Assembly: GCF_034263275.1 (NCBI RefSeq)
Contig: NZ_CP139559.1
Location: 5,890,001-5,954,000, forward strand
Source: Mucilaginibacter sp. cycad4
GTDB taxonomy: Bacteria > Bacteroidota > Bacteroidia > Sphingobacteriales > Sphingobacteriaceae
Direction: 5' to 3'
Length of the DNA: 64,000 nt
The position numbers were made by a program, and so were the translations under genes. This document shows positions 35,015 to 44,183 of the stretch, one piece after another (position 1 is the stretch's first letter; every line of letters starts with the position of its first letter). Under the pieces are notes generated by a model. It saw nothing but the letters and a program-made list of their open reading frames with translations, made no database searches and was not told where the DNA came from.

Positions 35015-35842
35015 GATATTAACGTTTATATCGCTAAAACCAAATCGGTGCCGGATAATAAGGCGCTGTTAAACAATATTATAAAAAAAAACCTGATGGA
35101 AAACTTCAGGATATTTCGTTAATCACCCATTACTGAAGTCGAAATACCGTCGATTGGTCAAGGCAAATTCAGCCTGATATCCAATGTGCGCGGTTTTAGC
35201 CGATCAGAAAACTTATGAGAGTTGCCAGCCAGCCCTTCATTATTTGGGAAAGTTATTCACTTAATTACTGGTTCACTTTATGAAAATATCAAACGGAACA
35301 ATACTGATGACAGAGGAAGATTTGGGTACTAACCTTTGATATTTATCACTAGTCATTTGAAATTGATAAGTCTGGCGATGAATACACGCTGATATTTGAT
35401 CTGATCAACAAGGGTTGTAAGCAACATTAAGATAAGATCATGTTTTCAGATATTAAAATTCCGCTCATTAGCATAATTCGCCCCTCAGAAGTGCTCGCCC
35501 GCGAAAAATGTGGAGAAAGGCTTTATGACCATGTAATGTGTTATTATTCCTTCAAAGAGCTTCATTCACGGCAACACTCTAGCACAGATATTTAAAATTT
35601 TATGTTTCTGCCTGATCATTTCTTTTCACAGAATAATAGCTTTTGGAAGAATCCGCGAAATGAAACTTAAAAGCATTGGCAATTAAGACTAAGGTTTACA
35701 ATGAACTCAATTTAAACATTTGAAAGTGAATAGCATGAAAAATGGCATCGAGTTCCATTTAATAAAATAACGGCGACAATTCAGGGTGCCAGCAAAACGA
35801 GTCGCAGACGAAATGTATCTGCAGGTTCTTAAAGGAGATTTT
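35015..35842. promoter_or_regulatory. Long gap with motif pair and a decayed gene
   Basis: Two motif copies start exactly 31 bp apart at 35105-35122 (TTCAGG-ATATTT-CGTTAA) and 35136-35153 (AAGTCG-AAATAC-CGTCGA). They are 91 bp from the UPF0173 start and also face the HD remnant at 35440. The rest of the 828 bases is AT-rich and shows no other gene. Confidence 0.45.
35440..35595 (+). pseudogene. Remnant of an HD-domain (cyanamide hydratase-like) gene
   Basis: A 51-codon frame starts MFSDIKIP and continues to LYDHVMCYYSFKEL before stopping. It aligns without large gaps to the N-terminus of the intact HD protein at 49141 (MISDIKLP ... LYNHLMRCYYFAEL). The catalytic HD and the later His are missing and no continuation was found in the following 190 bases. 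It is best read as the 5' remnant of a third copy of this family. Confidence 0.7.
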
Positions 35843-37153
35843 ATGAAGTATTTTATAATTTTCATCATTTTCGGTTTTTTCTTTCAACATTCTTCGGCTC
35901 AGGATACCGCCTCTCGCGTGATAACCATTGAGCAACTGTTTGAAATGACAGAAGTCAATGCGAAGTTGCTTTCGGTTTCTCATCAAAGTATTGGTATAAG
36001 CGGCAACAGGATCGAAATTGCAAAAGCAGACAGGCTACCGGAAATAGGGGCGTCTGCTGATTTGGGTTATCTAAGCACAATTGCGATACTTAATCCCGAT
36101 TTTTCTTTTCATTCCAATGTCACTACGCCGCACGTATCCAATAATTACTTTATAGGAGCAAGTGAGATATTATCGAAGGGAGGCTTCATTAATCACAATG
36201 TCCAGCGCGCAAAACTCGTGGAAGAACTCGCGTCACTCAATTACGAGAAGGATAAACAGGAAATTAAAATCCTTCTCTTAAGCAAATACCTTGAACTTTA
36301 CCAGTTTTTTAACGGACGAAAAATATATCTCAAAAATATTCAATTGGCTCAACGAAGGCTTGGAGATTTGACCAAATTGCGAAAGCAAGGACTCGTTACC
36401 CATAATGACCTAATCAGAAACCAGTTACAAATAGCTGATTTTAAGCTAGACCTTGACCATATCGAAAACAATATCGACATCCTTAACAATGATCTCTGTG
36501 TAGTATTGGGCATATCTCAACAGACGCATATAACTCCTGACACAACCCTTATTAATAATATTATAGCGGAAAAAACATTATACGATTACCAGCAATCTGC
36601 GTATGCAGAACAACCAGAAATGAAAGCGGCTAAAATCAACGAAAAAATCGGTGAGCAAACCGTAATAATGGAAAAGTCTGCCAGATATCCGGTGCTCTCG
36701 CTATATGCCGGCGACGCACTCCAGCGCCCGTTTTTACTTACACTGGAACCGTTAGACATTTATTACAATGCTTATCAGGCAGGTATTAAACTTCAATACA
36801 ACATATCGTCAATATACCATGCAAAAGACAAAATCAGGCAGGCTAACCTGGAACTGGCACAACAACGCACCAGGTCGGAGTTGCAAAAACAACAAACGGA
36901 AATAGGCGTAAATACAGCGTATACGAAGTTTAAGGAGGCAAAAAATGACTATAAAACACTAGAGATAAGTCTTGAATTAGCGGACGATAATTTTCGGGTG
37001 GTTGAAAAAAAATACATCAATCAACTCGCGCAAATAACGGATATTCTGGATGCGAGCACTGCCAAACTCGCCGCAGAACTTCGGCTGAGCAATGCGAGGA
37101 TCAACATCATCAACCAATGGTACAGATTACAAAAAGCCAGCGGAAACTTTTAA
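35843..37153 (+). CDS. TolC-family outer-membrane efflux protein
   Basis: The 436-residue protein has a cleavable signal peptide (IIFIIFGFFFQHSSAQ) and the two-part TolC/OEP coiled-coil layout. It has no lipobox, unlike the channels at 23817 and 59012. ATG 35843 was chosen because a clear Shine-Dalgarno-like AAAGGAGA lies just before it and a signal peptide follows directly. It opens a three-gene operon with an HlyD/EmrA-type protein and an MFS exporter, a tripartite EmrAB-TolC-like pump. Confidence 0.9.
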   Translation: MKYFIIFIIFGFFFQHSSAQDTASRVITIEQLFEMTEVNAKLLSVSHQSIGISGNRIEIAKADRLPEIGASADLGYLSTIAILNPDFSFHSNVTTPHVSNNYFIGASEILSKGGFINHNVQRAKLVEELASLNYEKDKQEIKILLLSKYLELYQFFNGRKIYLKNIQLAQRRLGDLTKLRKQGLVTHNDLIRNQLQIADFKLDLDHIENNIDILNNDLCVVLGISQQTHITPDTTLINNIIAEKTLYDYQQSAYAEQPEMKAAKINEKIGEQTVIMEKSARYPVLSLYAGDALQRPFLLTLEPLDIYYNAYQAGIKLQYNISSIYHAKDKIRQANLELAQQRTRSELQKQQTEIGVNTAYTKFKEAKNDYKTLEISLELADDNFRVVEKKYINQLAQITDILDASTAKLAAELRLSNARINIINQWYRLQKASGNF

Positions 37154-37178
37154 TAAACCGTTCAGAACCACAAAAGCC

Positions 37179-38264
37179 ATGGAAACAGAAAAAAACTTAC
37201 CTCAATCAGTTACACAGGAAACCAAACCGAAAAAACAGACAAGACGGGTTTGGCTTTTCAATATCATTTCACTTATTGTTGTGCTTATGGCTTTGACATG
37301 GGCTACAATAACATATTTTCACTTGGATAAAACAGTCTACACTAACGATGCGCAGGTAGAATCATACATCAATCCGATTAATACCAGGATTCAAGGTTAT
37401 ATACGCACGATTAATTTTTCTGAACATCAACATGTAAGAAAAGGTGATACGTTAGTAATATTAGATGACCGCGAATATAAAATCCAGGTAAAACAGGCGG
37501 AGGCTGTTGTACTGGATGCGAAAGCGGGAAAAATCGTAATTAATGTCACCGAAGATGTTGCAAGAAATGGCGTGGCTATTTCAACTGCCAATATTGCTGA
37601 AATCAAATCAAGACTTGAAAACGCCGAAGTGAATTTCCGGCGCTATGCGAACCTATTAAAGGAAGATGTTATCACGCAATTCCAATATGACCAGCAAAAA
37701 ACTGAAAGGGATGCGCTAAGGGCTAAATATGATGCGCTTATCCACGCCAAACAAGGTGCTAAATTCACGAGCGAGGAAATCGGGAAGCGGATTGACGTAG
37801 CCAAGGCCGGCATTCTCCGTGCAGATGCTGCACTTGACTATGCGATGCTAAATCTTTCCTACACGGTAATCACTGCACCGTATGATGGAGTTGTGGGACG
37901 AAAGATTATCGAAGAAGGACAATTCGTTCAGCCGGGACAAACGATGGTAAATATAGTGAGGGGCGACGAGCGGTGGATTACCGCAAACTATACTGAATCG
38001 CAAATGGCTTCGATAACGCCAGGCGAAAAAGTAAAAATTCATATAGATGCTTTCAGCAATAAGGTATTTTACGGCCGGATAACATCCATGGCCGGTGCTA
38101 CCGGCAGCAGATACTCCGCAGTCCCCGTTGACAACTCCACCGGTAATTTTGTTAAAGTCCAACAGCGCTTTCCTGTACGAATTGATTTCATCAACACCAC
38201 GGAAAAAAACAACATTGAACTGCTCCGTGCAGGAATGAACGCAGAAGTGGAATTAATTAACTAA
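37179..38264 (+). CDS. EmrA/HlyD-type membrane fusion protein
   Basis: The 361-residue protein has one N-terminal membrane helix (IISLIVVLMALTWATITYF), the first lipoyl half (INTRIQGYIRTINFSEHQHVRKGD), a long coiled-coil hairpin and the second half (VITAPYDGVVGRK), as in EmrA. It bridges an inner-membrane MFS exporter and a TolC channel. The start codon ATG 37179 lies 25 bp after the TolC stop; a longer frame overlapping that gene was rejected. Confidence 0.92.
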   Translation: METEKNLPQSVTQETKPKKQTRRVWLFNIISLIVVLMALTWATITYFHLDKTVYTNDAQVESYINPINTRIQGYIRTINFSEHQHVRKGDTLVILDDREYKIQVKQAEAVVLDAKAGKIVINVTEDVARNGVAISTANIAEIKSRLENAEVNFRRYANLLKEDVITQFQYDQQKTERDALRAKYDALIHAKQGAKFTSEEIGKRIDVAKAGILRADAALDYAMLNLSYTVITAPYDGVVGRKIIEEGQFVQPGQTMVNIVRGDERWITANYTESQMASITPGEKVKIHIDAFSNKVFYGRITSMAGATGSRYSAVPVDNSTGNFVKVQQRFPVRIDFINTTEKNNIELLRAGMNAEVELIN

Positions 38265-38270
38265 GCCTCA

Positions 38271-39857
38271 ATGGAACCAAATAAAATATTCCATGAATGG
38301 GTGCATGAAAAGCTGCATTTATTTCTTTTGATCCTTTTACTAAGCGCGATCTGTTTGGCGAATGGCGTTGTTGGTGCAGGGTCAACATATATGGTAGGCA
38401 GCTTAAGCGCAATTCCTGCTGATATCACGATGGCTTCCTATTCCTATGCGATAGGACTGGTTTGCGGAATTCCAATGGTTTTGTCTTTGAAACAGCATTA
38501 CAGCAGTAAGATCATCCTGATATCCGTGTTTAGCTGCCTTGTTGTGGCTAACGTTGCATTGGGTACGACTGATCAGCCGCTTATGCTTGTCATGATATCT
38601 TTTGTAACTGGTTTTTTGAAGATTGTCGGCCTTTTAGAAATCCTGGCAACGCTTCTGCCGATACTGATGCCAAAGGGAGAACGCCATCGGCTTTACGGTG
38701 TCTACTACCCGGTAAGTCTCATTATAGCACAGTTAACTGCCATCGTATTTGTATGGCTGGCAAATACTTTTAACTGGCAAATCAGTCAGTTGTTTCTAAA
38801 TATTCCCCTGTTTTTTGCATTGCTAATCATTATCTTTTTAGTCCATCCCAATTTTCCCGGCAAGCGCGTCACGCTGGTAAATTTCGATTGGTTCGGATTG
38901 GTTTTTGCCGTGATATTTATGCTGCTGTTAAATTATGTCTTAACCTATGGGCAGGTAAAGGATTGGTTTGTTTCCCGTGACATTTCTGTCGCTGCAATTT
39001 TTTGCCTGATATCTCTTTTACTTGTCGTTGCGCGCACTTTTATCGTAGATAAACCATTTCTTGATCTCTCAATATTTAAATATCCTAATGTGTCCATAGG
39101 GCTGGCGATGATGTTTATTCTTGGCATTTTCTTTGGCGCAGGTAACCTACAAACCGCAATGATCAGTATCATTGTTAAAAATGATCCTATCGAAAGCACC
39201 AAAATCTCCTTGTATATGATACCTGGCTATATAGTAGCAGCAATATTAGGTTACTTGTATTATACCAGATTTCAGGACTTTAGAATTATCATTATAGCCA
39301 CGGTGACTTGTTACACAATTTCTTTTATACAACTATATTTTCTAACTACAACACAAACAACCTCTGCAGATTTTTTCGCTCCCCTGTTTTTCAGGGGTAT
39401 CGCCATACTATTGTCTTACATGGCGATTGGGATTTACGTGGCCAACGGTATTCCTTTTTTGCAGTTTTTTTCAGTGGTGTTTTACTATCTGACTATACGC
39501 CAATTTATCGGGCCGGTTATATTTTCATCTTTTTTCTCTAATTTCTTCTATCATCGGACGATACGAAATATTAACTTACTGGCATCAAAACTTGATCTTG
39601 CAAATAACTATCAACAGGATCGTTACAAACCCATTTACAATAATGCCATAAAATCCGGGCTTGGAAGTGAGGGCGCGGTCAATTCATCTATAAAAAGCAT
39701 GTATAGTGCAATTCAAACGCAAGCCTCATTACTAGCTATAAAAGAAGCATTTGGATTAATTATAATTGTTGGTTTGCTTTTAATCTTATGTTTGATACTT
39801 TCAAAATTTATTTGGGTTAAAGATAAAACCGACTCCACCGGTTTTGTGATACCATAG
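38271..39857 (+). CDS. MFS exporter of an EmrAB-TolC-like pump
   Basis: The 528-residue protein is strongly hydrophobic with about 14 helices. It resembles Bacteroidota EmrB-like permeases and is poorly conserved in the standard MFS motif A region. The position 6 bp after the EmrA-like gene makes its pump role the best reading. A hydrophilic loop near residues 435-480 (NLLASKLDLANNYQQDRYKP) precedes the last helix. The substrate is unknown. Confidence 0.82.
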   Translation: MEPNKIFHEWVHEKLHLFLLILLLSAICLANGVVGAGSTYMVGSLSAIPADITMASYSYAIGLVCGIPMVLSLKQHYSSKIILISVFSCLVVANVALGTTDQPLMLVMISFVTGFLKIVGLLEILATLLPILMPKGERHRLYGVYYPVSLIIAQLTAIVFVWLANTFNWQISQLFLNIPLFFALLIIIFLVHPNFPGKRVTLVNFDWFGLVFAVIFMLLLNYVLTYGQVKDWFVSRDISVAAIFCLISLLLVVARTFIVDKPFLDLSIFKYPNVSIGLAMMFILGIFFGAGNLQTAMISIIVKNDPIESTKISLYMIPGYIVAAILGYLYYTRFQDFRIIIIATVTCYTISFIQLYFLTTTQTTSADFFAPLFFRGIAILLSYMAIGIYVANGIPFLQFFSVVFYYLTIRQFIGPVIFSSFFSNFFYHRTIRNINLLASKLDLANNYQQDRYKPIYNNAIKSGLGSEGAVNSSIKSMYSAIQTQASLLAIKEAFGLIIIVGLLLILCLILSKFIWVKDKTDSTGFVIP

Positions 39858-40271
39858 TGGCAATTCGATATTTTACGATCACCTGATGAGTTGCAGAACA
39901 TCTTTTGTGATAGGTGACATTCCCTGAATATGATTAAAAATCCAATGCCTTCTTTAAACTAGATTTACCAAAGGGTAATATTTGTAGTCGAGTCAAGCCA
40001 GCCTATCCTAACCGAAATTCGTGAAAAAGGGGTAAAGCATTCCTCTTGGGGTTTACTGATAATCATTTTCGTTACCACTTGCAGTAAATTAACGTCCCAT
40101 CGTAATAACCCAGAAGTTGTTAATTAATAAATAACTGTATATAAGCTACTTGGCGTATCGCACGCTATTTGCATTAATCACGGACTTGTATCGTGTCGCG
40201 CACGAAAATCGGCATGGCGCAAATGACATCAGATCAATGAACCAGTTATTCAATCGCTTTCAAATTTGAAC
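39858..40271. promoter_or_regulatory. Upstream region of unknown gene 40272, with motif copies
   Basis: Motif copies start 31 bp apart at 40058-40075 (GATAAT-CATTTT-CGTTAC, left arm weak) and 40089-40106 (TTAACG-TCCCAT-CGTAAT). A partial copy with a 5-base centre lies at about 40009-40025. TCGCACGCTATTTGCA at 40158-40173 is the closest match to a sigma-54 promoter in the window (T-x-GCACG-N4-TTGCA), though one of the two -24 G residues is a C. Confidence 0.45.
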
Positions 40272-40784
40272 ATGATGATATCCCAAGCGAAAAATGTGTG
40301 TTTGAATGCAACAAACGATATCCAGGAATACGTCAATGAACACTTGCTGTCCATATATTGCGTTTACCGTCATCTGGAAGAAAGGTTATCCGAGATTGAC
40401 ATGAACACTGATTTCGCAGATATCAAGCCAGCTTTATCAGAAGTAATCCAGGAATCGAAGGGCATTATCAAGAAATTCCAACAGCTATTCCTCGTCATTA
40501 AATTTCAGCCAGAGCCGGAAAAATGCAATCTTATTGTCAAGCAATTAGACGATTATTTCGCTCGGGTCCAACTTAGAAGCTGGCATAAATTAACAAGAAA
40601 TGTTAACCTGCTCACTTACTTTCAATACGGCGAGAATAAAGTCTATTTATCGTCCATTTTTCTGAAAGAGATCTCAAACATTTACGGCATGTCTCATGTC
40701 GACGAATTATTGGGCATACAACAATCAGTTACTCCAGCATGCGCAGCCATTAAATACAAATTGCGGCGTCAGATAAATCAATGA
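40272..40784 (+). CDS. Unknown helical protein, 170 residues
   Basis: I do not recognise a family. The protein has no signal peptide or membrane helix. It is predicted mainly helical, with a first long helix containing NEHLLSIYCVYRHLEERL and a second around IKKFQQLFLVIKF, which resembles in spacing the two-helix dimerisation domain of histidine kinases but lacks a catalytic half. A phosphotransfer or adaptor role is speculation. ATG 40272 is preferred over a TTG two codons upstream. It stands alone, converging on the DUF420 gene, and has the best sigma-54-like promoter candidate in the window. Confidence 0.6.
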   Translation: MMISQAKNVCLNATNDIQEYVNEHLLSIYCVYRHLEERLSEIDMNTDFADIKPALSEVIQESKGIIKKFQQLFLVIKFQPEPEKCNLIVKQLDDYFARVQLRSWHKLTRNVNLLTYFQYGENKVYLSSIFLKEISNIYGMSHVDELLGIQQSVTPACAAIKYKLRRQINQ

Positions 40785-40833
40785 ACATCCCGGCACATTT
40801 TTATTGTCGCCCCTTTTGTTTTAAAAAAAGAGT

Positions 40834-41361
40834 TTAGTGAGTATAGTAAGGGGATATCATCAGGTAAACAATGACCCCCGTGAGACTAACATATAACCAT
40901 ATTGGCATGGTCCATTTAGCAATTTTCCTGTGTTTTGGAATATTTCTGTTTAACCCGAAACCCATGGTGACCATCGCTAAAGGAACAATAATAATAGCAA
41001 GCGGAATATGAGTTAAAAGAATGAACAGGTAAATGGCTCTCAAATACCCGGGGCCGCCGAATTTGGTAGAGGGAGTCGAAAAGTGGTACAATAAATAAGA
41101 AATCAGGAAAAGGGACGTAAAAGCAAAGGCAAGGAAAACAAAACTTTTATGCCTTTTAATATTCTTTTTTTCAATAGCTGATAGCGCGGCCAACAATGAC
41201 AAAAATGTCAAGCCATTCATAACAGCGTTAAAAAGTGGCAATAGGGAAAAATTATACCCTCTGAGCACTTCAAGCTTTGGAAGAAAAAAAGCAATGATGA
41301 TCAAACCATTAATTACGAGTGTTAATATCCAGATCAGTGGTTTGTAGTTTTTCTGTATCAT
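40834..41361 (-). CDS. DUF420 membrane protein
   Basis: The 175-residue protein has about five membrane helices and the DUF420 signatures LPLFNAVMNGLTFLSLL, KFGGPGYLRAIYLFILLTHI and KHRKIAKWTMPIWLYVSLTG, each with conserved His. Relatives often lie beside cytochrome oxidase assembly genes, suggesting haem or copper chemistry, but no such gene is here. Exact function is unknown. Confidence 0.85.
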   Translation of the reverse strand: MIQKNYKPLIWILTLVINGLIIIAFFLPKLEVLRGYNFSLLPLFNAVMNGLTFLSLLAALSAIEKKNIKRHKSFVFLAFAFTSLFLISYLLYHFSTPSTKFGGPGYLRAIYLFILLTHIPLAIIIVPLAMVTMGFGLNRNIPKHRKIAKWTMPIWLYVSLTGVIVYLMISPYYTH

Positions 41362-41496
41362 AATTATTTATTATTGACGTGAATCAGGAGTTTAGTCGAG
41401 CTTAAAGAGCTATGAAACATACCAGGTGGTCTGTTTTGGCACTAAGCACCTCTATTCACTGTCGGCTTTGAATTTTTGTGTAATGTGCTAAATGAA

Positions 41497-42084
41497 TTAT
41501 TTAAGTGAATGGAGATAGTTTTTGAACTGATTCAGGAATGATGAGTAATATTCCCTCCCGTATATCTTTCCGATATTCCTGGCCCCGCTGTAACCAGCAA
41601 TTATATAAAGTGCGATCTGTTCAGCGTTGTGATCTTTGGATAACTGGCCGGCATTTATGCCCTTATTAAGAACATGCCCGATTGCACTTTGCCACTCAAA
41701 AAGCTGCAACTTTAAGGTTTTCTGAAAACCTTCGCTTAGTGGTGCCATCTCATCGATAAGATTTACAAGAGGGCAACCGTATTCGACCTTAAAGAAAGTG
41801 TGATCGTTTAGCATCGCTTTCATCATACCATAAATAGCCTCCCTAAAATCCTCATTTCCTTCCAGGGGTTTGATGATCAATGGTCGTATAGCCTTGTGGA
41901 TAACCTCATTGACGGTAGCCAATCCCATCTCTTCCTTGTTCTTGAAGTGATAGTAAAAAGCACCTTTAGTCACCTGGGTAGTCGCCAGAATATCATCAAC
42001 GCTCGTTGCCTGATATCCCTTACGATAAATCAGATCGAATGCTTTTTGCAATATTTCGGATCGCGTTGTTTGAGCTTTTGACAT
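41497..42084 (-). CDS. TetR-family regulator, paralogue of the one at 53640
   Basis: The 195-residue protein has a TetR helix-turn-helix (YQATSVDDILATTQVTKG, YYHFKNKEEMG) and a C-terminal domain with EYGCPLVNLIDEMAPL. It is strongly similar to the regulator at 53640 over its whole length. It is divergent to the nitrilase-like gene. Its own operator is probably ATACC-GCCT-GGTAT at 42089-42102, next to its start. The paralogue has the near-identical operator AACATACT-N4-AGTATGTT. Confidence 0.9.
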   Translation of the reverse strand: MSKAQTTRSEILQKAFDLIYRKGYQATSVDDILATTQVTKGAFYYHFKNKEEMGLATVNEVIHKAIRPLIIKPLEGNEDFREAIYGMMKAMLNDHTFFKVEYGCPLVNLIDEMAPLSEGFQKTLKLQLFEWQSAIGHVLNKGINAGQLSKDHNAEQIALYIIAGYSGARNIGKIYGREYYSSFLNQFKNYLHSLK

Positions 42085-42085
42085 T

Positions 42086-42286
42086 TACATACCGCCTGGT
42101 ATCCGACAAAGATATTGATGATTCAGGCTTATCAAAGGATTTCTTTGTCATTAATCAGTAAATATCAGTTTATTCAGCTAAATGCCTTTTGTAAAAGAGA
42201 ATAAAAGCTAATATCGATCAGAGCTAATATGTCTTTCAAATTTTACATACAAACCACCTAGTATGTTTTAAAATGCCATAGTTTTG
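42086..42286. promoter_or_regulatory. Divergent TetR/nitrilase promoter region with two TetR-type operators
   Basis: One operator-like palindrome lies at 42089-42102 beside the TetR start (arms ATACC/GGTAT, extended TACATACC-GCCT-GGTATCCG). A second, lopsided copy at 42248-42267 (TACAAACC-ACCT-AGTATGTT) lies upstream of the nitrilase gene. A -7 element TAgtTTTG at 42279-42286 is 17 bp before ATG 42303. Confidence 0.6.
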
Positions 42287-42302
42287 CAGCAAACTTCAAA
42301 AT

Positions 42303-43163
42303 ATGGCTAAAGTTCAAATAGGTCAGGTACAAATGAAATGTATCGCCAACAAACAAGAAAACCTTGAAAAGGCAATTCTGATGATACGTGACGCTGCTTC
42401 AAAAGGAGCGCAGATCATCTGTCTGCCAGAGCTTTTTACAACTGCTTATTTTCTCGAAACCGAAGATCCAGTAAACTTTGAAGCAGCAGAGCCCGTTCCT
42501 GGGCAATCGACCCAAACACTGTCTATGTTATCGGCCGAGCTTGGGGTGGTGATAGTTGCTTCTTTTTTTGAGTTGGACAACAATGGCAAATATTACAACA
42601 CGGCAGCAGTTATCGACGCGGACGGAAAATATCTCGGAAAATACCGCAAAATGCATATTGCCGACACGGCTGAATTACGGGAGAAATTCTATTTCAGTCC
42701 GGGTGATGAAGGCTATAAAGTATTTAAAACGCAGTTCGCTACCATAGGCGTATTGATCGGATGGGACCAATGGTATCCTGAAGCTACCCGAATCGTTTCG
42801 CTAATGGGGGCTGAACTCCTGATTTGCCCTACTTCTCTTGGCTGGTCAGTAAATATGGACGCGACCCTGGGTTCGGAGCAGATTCAGGGATGGCAAACTA
42901 TCGTGCGTGGCCATGCTGTAGCTAACGCAATTCCGATCGTCAGCACCAACAAAGTGGGTGAAGAGGCTGGTATAAAGTTCTCCGGAAACTCTTTGTTAAC
43001 AGACGCCTTTGGAGGTATTGTTCGCCAAGGTTCAATTGACAATGAAGAAGTAATAGTTCAGCAAGTGGATACAGATGATACTGAGCACTACCGTATCCAC
43101 TGGCCATTTTTTAGAGATCGCCGCATAGATTCTTATGCGGAACTCACCAAACGTAGTATATAA
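42303..43163 (+). CDS. Nitrilase-superfamily protein with Gly at the catalytic Cys position
   Basis: The 286-residue protein aligns along its whole length with N-carbamoylputrescine amidases (AguB type). Glu43 (LPELF) and Lys116 (YRKMHI) of the triad are present, but the nucleophile segment usually read as GVxICWDQWxPE has GGA, so position 153 is Gly (VLIGWDQWYPE). The substitution is a clear codon, not a frameshift, and the surrounding fold is intact. It is therefore probably not an amidohydrolase. It could be a pseudoenzyme or use other residues. It is divergent to the TetR gene at 41497, which may control it. Confidence 0.85.
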   Translation: MAKVQIGQVQMKCIANKQENLEKAILMIRDAASKGAQIICLPELFTTAYFLETEDPVNFEAAEPVPGQSTQTLSMLSAELGVVIVASFFELDNNGKYYNTAAVIDADGKYLGKYRKMHIADTAELREKFYFSPGDEGYKVFKTQFATIGVLIGWDQWYPEATRIVSLMGAELLICPTSLGWSVNMDATLGSEQIQGWQTIVRGHAVANAIPIVSTNKVGEEAGIKFSGNSLLTDAFGGIVRQGSIDNEEVIVQQVDTDDTEHYRIHWPFFRDRRIDSYAELTKRSI

Positions 43164-43165
43164 AT

Positions 43166-43210
43166 TTATTTTAAAGGCACTTGATTTAAAACCAAGTGCC
43201 TTTAAAATAA
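43166..43210. terminator. Bidirectional terminator between convergent genes
   Basis: A perfect 18-bp inverted repeat (arms 43166-43183 and 43193-43210, 9-base loop) with A/T-rich tails on both sides lies between the convergent nitrilase-like and alpha/beta hydrolase genes. Confidence 0.92.
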
Positions 43211-43228
43211 AACAGGTGTTAATATTGT

Positions 43229-43945
43229 TTATTGCATGAGCTCGGAGTCCTGGAGAAGCGAATCAGCGGCCTCAAGAATAAGGGACGATATCAGTTCATG
43301 ATGAGAAATAATTGTAGCATGCCCGGCCTCCAGTGTTACGGTTTTTATCGGCCTAATCCTTTCGATAAATAATGCCTGAGTCGCCGGAATGATCATTTTA
43401 TCTTTTACAGATGTCTGATACCAACTAGGCTTGTCCTTCCATGCTGGTTCAAAATCAAACTCACCGTCGATGATCGCTTGCGAGATCGGTTTTTGGGCAG
43501 ACGCCAAGACCATGGCTTCATTTTCTGAAACCTCCGGACAGTAAAGCTCGTGAAACCGCTCATAATCCAGAAATAGCAACCCAGACGGGCCTGTGGCAAC
43601 AGCAGTTGAACCTTCTGGTGTTTCCCCGATATGGGATAAAACTCCCACGGACTCCCCTTTCTCCGGAGCAAATGCTGCAACGTACACCATGCCTTTAACA
43701 GTTGGTAGATTCCCTACTGCACTGATTACCATTCCTGCGTAAGAGTGACCGACTAAAAGGGTTGGGCCATTAAGTGCACTCACCAGGTCGCTCGTTTTTT
43801 GGATATCTTCAGACAAGGAAGCCAATGAAAGTTGCATCGCTCTTACGGTATAGCCGGCGTTGGATAAAGCCGGGATAATATATCTCCAGTGTGAACCGTC
43901 GCCAAATGCGCCATGAACAAGTACGATATTGAAATTTGTTTTCAT
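43229..43945 (-). CDS. Alpha/beta hydrolase, cytoplasmic
   Basis: The 238-residue protein has an HGAFGDGSHW oxyanion segment, nucleophile GHSYAG and a C-terminal His in AGHATIISHH, as in esterases of the EstA/salicylate-esterase-like branch. It has no signal peptide. It is a paralogue of the secreted hydrolase at 62930. A palindrome TTTAGCG-A-CGCTAAA lies at 44016-44030, 71 bp upstream of its start. The natural substrate is unknown. Confidence 0.87.
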   Translation of the reverse strand: MKTNFNIVLVHGAFGDGSHWRYIIPALSNAGYTVRAMQLSLASLSEDIQKTSDLVSALNGPTLLVGHSYAGMVISAVGNLPTVKGMVYVAAFAPEKGESVGVLSHIGETPEGSTAVATGPSGLLFLDYERFHELYCPEVSENEAMVLASAQKPISQAIIDGEFDFEPAWKDKPSWYQTSVKDKMIIPATQALFIERIRPIKTVTLEAGHATIISHHELISSLILEAADSLLQDSELMQ

Positions 43946-44125
43946 ATAGATAAATTTTAATCAAGAAAATAAAAACGATGCGCTAAGGGATAAAAGGGAA
44001 ACAAGCAAAAAACCATTTAGCGACGCTAAAACTCAATGTTCATTTTTTAGAAATCTTATGATCATATATATGATTCCACACCCTCTTTTTCGACAATAAG
44101 TTTCTGCTGAGTTCATTTTTAATTA

Positions 44126-44155
44126 AAAAGCTCCCGGGAAAAACCGAGAGCTTTT
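44126..44155 (-). terminator. Terminator after DUF1330 gene
   Basis: Read on the minus strand this is AAAAGCTC plus CGG around a 6-base loop with one mismatch, followed by TTTTTAATT. It ends transcription of the gene at 44184-44474. Confidence 0.8.
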
Positions 44156-44183
44156 CAAGTCGATGATCAACTGGTAATTTAAA

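Noticed and set aside
37092..37178. Earlier ATG of the EmrA-like gene overlapping the TolC gene
   Set aside because: It adds 29 polar residues before the normal cytoplasmic start. The ATG at 37179 is better placed after the upstream stop.
44016..44030. Palindrome TTTAGCG-A-CGCTAAA before the alpha/beta hydrolase
   Set aside because: It is a single short copy with different spacing from the other families, so it was not called as a separate operator.
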